Source: Trichosphaerium sp. ATCC 40318 (Eukaryota; Discosea; Flabellinia; Trichosidae). From it: a stretch of DNA of 64,000 nucleotides. The notes below the pieces were generated by a model. The model was not told where the DNA came from. It ran no database searches and worked only from the letters and a program-made list of their open reading frames with translations. How positions within the stretch are numbered: position 1 is the first letter of the stretch; the number at the start of each line of letters is the position of its first letter. Shown piece after piece: positions 1-64,000 of this stretch. The translations under genes were made by a program, and so were the position numbers. The stretch covers positions 56,001 to 120,000 of the forward strand of contig JALMLS010000477.1 in assembly GCA_038496445.1 (NCBI GenBank). Reading direction: 5' to 3'.

Positions 1-64000
<64,000 letters not shown>

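Overview
I can support no gene, RNA gene, mobile element, CRISPR array or regulatory site in this window. It consists of two homopolymer blocks: a near-pure A tract (1-15526) followed by a near-pure C tract (15527-64000). By my manual reading the composition is about 15,575 A, 48,413 C, 12 T and no G on the given strand. No organism can be inferred. No genome I know of has tens of kilobases of uninterrupted poly-C, and natural low-complexity DNA does not normally show this pattern, so the window is most likely artificial. Candidates are degenerate output from a sequence generator or model, a placeholder or corrupted record, or a base-calling/assembly artefact. The sequence alone cannot decide which.

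Layout. Positions 1-15526 are A, broken only by 12 isolated single T residues spread irregularly, with gaps of 293 to 2,901 bases. The A tract switches to C within four bases at 15526/15527, with one A at 15530 right after the switch. Positions 15527-64000 are C, broken only by 61 isolated single A residues. These are very unevenly placed: 23 lie in 15530-18484, then 19228 and 22933 stand alone. An unbroken run of 30,200 C follows (22934-53133), and then 36 more A residues grow denser toward the right edge, with 14 in the last 1,000 bases.

Coding potential. There is no ATG on either strand. The + strand has no G and so no ATG, GTG or TTG. The - strand has 61 GTG triplets, one for each isolated A in the C tract, but no ATG or TTG. 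The - strand has no stop codon in any frame over all 64,000 bases, and the + strand has none after the TAA at 13975-13977. These endless open frames follow from the composition. They would encode almost pure poly-Pro or poly-Lys (+) or poly-Gly and poly-Phe (-), and the 61 interruptions show no three-base periodicity (18, 22 and 21 by position modulo 3). Automated gene callers could emit very long false ORFs here, and these should not be taken as genes.

The only structure left to describe is statistical: the restricted substitution types, the one-way abrupt switch, and the U-shaped density of interruptions across the C tract. These are reported as findings and read mainly as clues to how the record was made, not as biology.
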